The translations under genes were made by a program, and so were the position numbers. 64,000 nt of DNA from NCBI RefSeq assembly GCF_901709675.1, contig NC_051101.1, positions 13,226,501 to 13,290,500 on the forward strand. Reading direction: 5' to 3'. How positions within the stretch are numbered: position 1 is the stretch's first letter; each line of letters opens with the position of its first letter. Origin of the DNA: Syngnathus acus. Its lineage: Eukaryota > Chordata > Actinopteri > Syngnathiformes > Syngnathidae. Of the stretch, positions 63,518 to 64,000 are shown piece after piece. The notes beneath the pieces are model-generated. The model saw only the letters and a list, made by a program, of their open reading frames with translations. It was not told the origin of the DNA and ran no database searches.

Positions 63518-64000
63518 ATGTCCGCGGGGAAGGAGCCCGCGGACGCCGGTGGGAACGGCCTGTTGCGAGGCGGTCGGAGCAGCAAGTCTTACGGCAGCCT
63601 GGTCCGGTCCAATGTGTCTCCGGTCCGACGGAGACCCATCGAACATTGCATCCAGCCCGGCGAAACACTTCAAGGCCTCGCCCTCAAATATGGAGTCACT
63701 GTAAGTAGTACCCATCTCATCTGCCTACTCTACTTTTACTACACTACTATGATTATTTGTTCATTATTATTGTTATGAAAACCTGTTTTTGAGGGGGGGG
63801 GGGGGGATATTTGAAATGAGTGCAAAAAATGCATTTGCAAAACTTAAATCTGGTTACATTTTTTAGCAAATAGTTTATCAATGTGTATTCCAACAGCTGT
63901 GGTTTTCTTTCAGACCGAGCAAATCAAGCGAGTCAACCGTCTGTATACCAACGACTCCATCTTCCAAAGGAAGTCCTTGTCCATTCCTGTGCCGTCACGC
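63518..64000 (+). CDS. lysmd1: LYSMD1, LysM-domain protein, 5' part
   Basis: Exon 1 (63518-63700, 61 residues) and the start of exon 2 (63914 to the window edge) are joined in phase 0; the rest lies outside the window. Residues SSKSYGSLVRSNVSPVRRRP match the N-terminus of LYSMD1. The LysM domain spans about 41-85: IEHCIQPGETLQGLALKYGV, then TEQIKRVNRLYTNDSIFQRK. LysM domains bind N-acetylglucosamine polymers in bacteria and plants; the role of the intracellular animal protein is poorly known. The ATG context is GTCATGTCC. Incomplete only because the window ends. Confidence 0.93.

Overview
The window is vertebrate nuclear DNA, almost certainly from a ray-finned (teleost) fish. Genes have GT-AG introns and vertebrate domain architecture, intergenic DNA is AT-rich, and there are many long (CA)n/(GT)n microsatellites, tRNA-like SINE fragments and MITE-like elements. 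No prokaryotic, viral or CRISPR features are visible. Species cannot be named from the sequence alone.

Layout: seven protein-coding genes were recognised and joined exon by exon. From left to right they are a ONECUT transcription factor (minus, 2 exons, 4084-8005); hormad1 (minus, 15 coding exons plus a 5' UTR exon, 26118-29206); ensa (plus, 3 exons, 30059-31769); mcl1 (plus, 3 exons, 35390-36924); tmod4 (plus, 9 coding exons, 56683-60301); scnm1 (minus, 7 exons, 61383-62892); and lysmd1 (plus, first two exons, running off the right edge). hormad1/ensa and scnm1/lysmd1 are head-to-head pairs with short shared promoter regions; tmod4 and scnm1 are convergent. An 18-kb region upstream of the ONECUT gene (8.0-26.1 kb) and a 19.7-kb region between mcl1 and tmod4 hold no recognisable gene. 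They contain microsatellites, a degenerate tandem array (about 13.1-14.15 kb), two good MITE candidates (46.4-46.6 and 47.6-47.9 kb) and decayed minisatellite-like DNA (53.5-55.8 kb).

Biology: the neighbourhood hormad1-ensa-mcl1-tmod4-scnm1-lysmd1 corresponds to the human 1q21 gene neighbourhood, where no ONECUT gene exists. The sister block at human 15q21 carries LYSMD2, TMOD2/TMOD3, BCL2L10, ARPP19 and ONECUT1. The ONECUT gene here is therefore best read as the 1q21-side ohnolog of ONECUT1 (the fish 'onecut-like' fourth member), kept in fish and lost in mammals. The genes do not form a pathway: they cover neural/hepatic-type transcription control, meiosis, mitotic PP2A control, apoptosis, muscle thin-filament capping, U12-type splicing and a LysM protein. 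No previously undescribed system was found. The items most worth checking are the fourth ONECUT gene with its altered cut domain, a near-perfect intronic hairpin beside its homeobox exon, the degenerate tandem array, two transposon-type elements with clean ends, and a shortened Tmod4 N-terminus.
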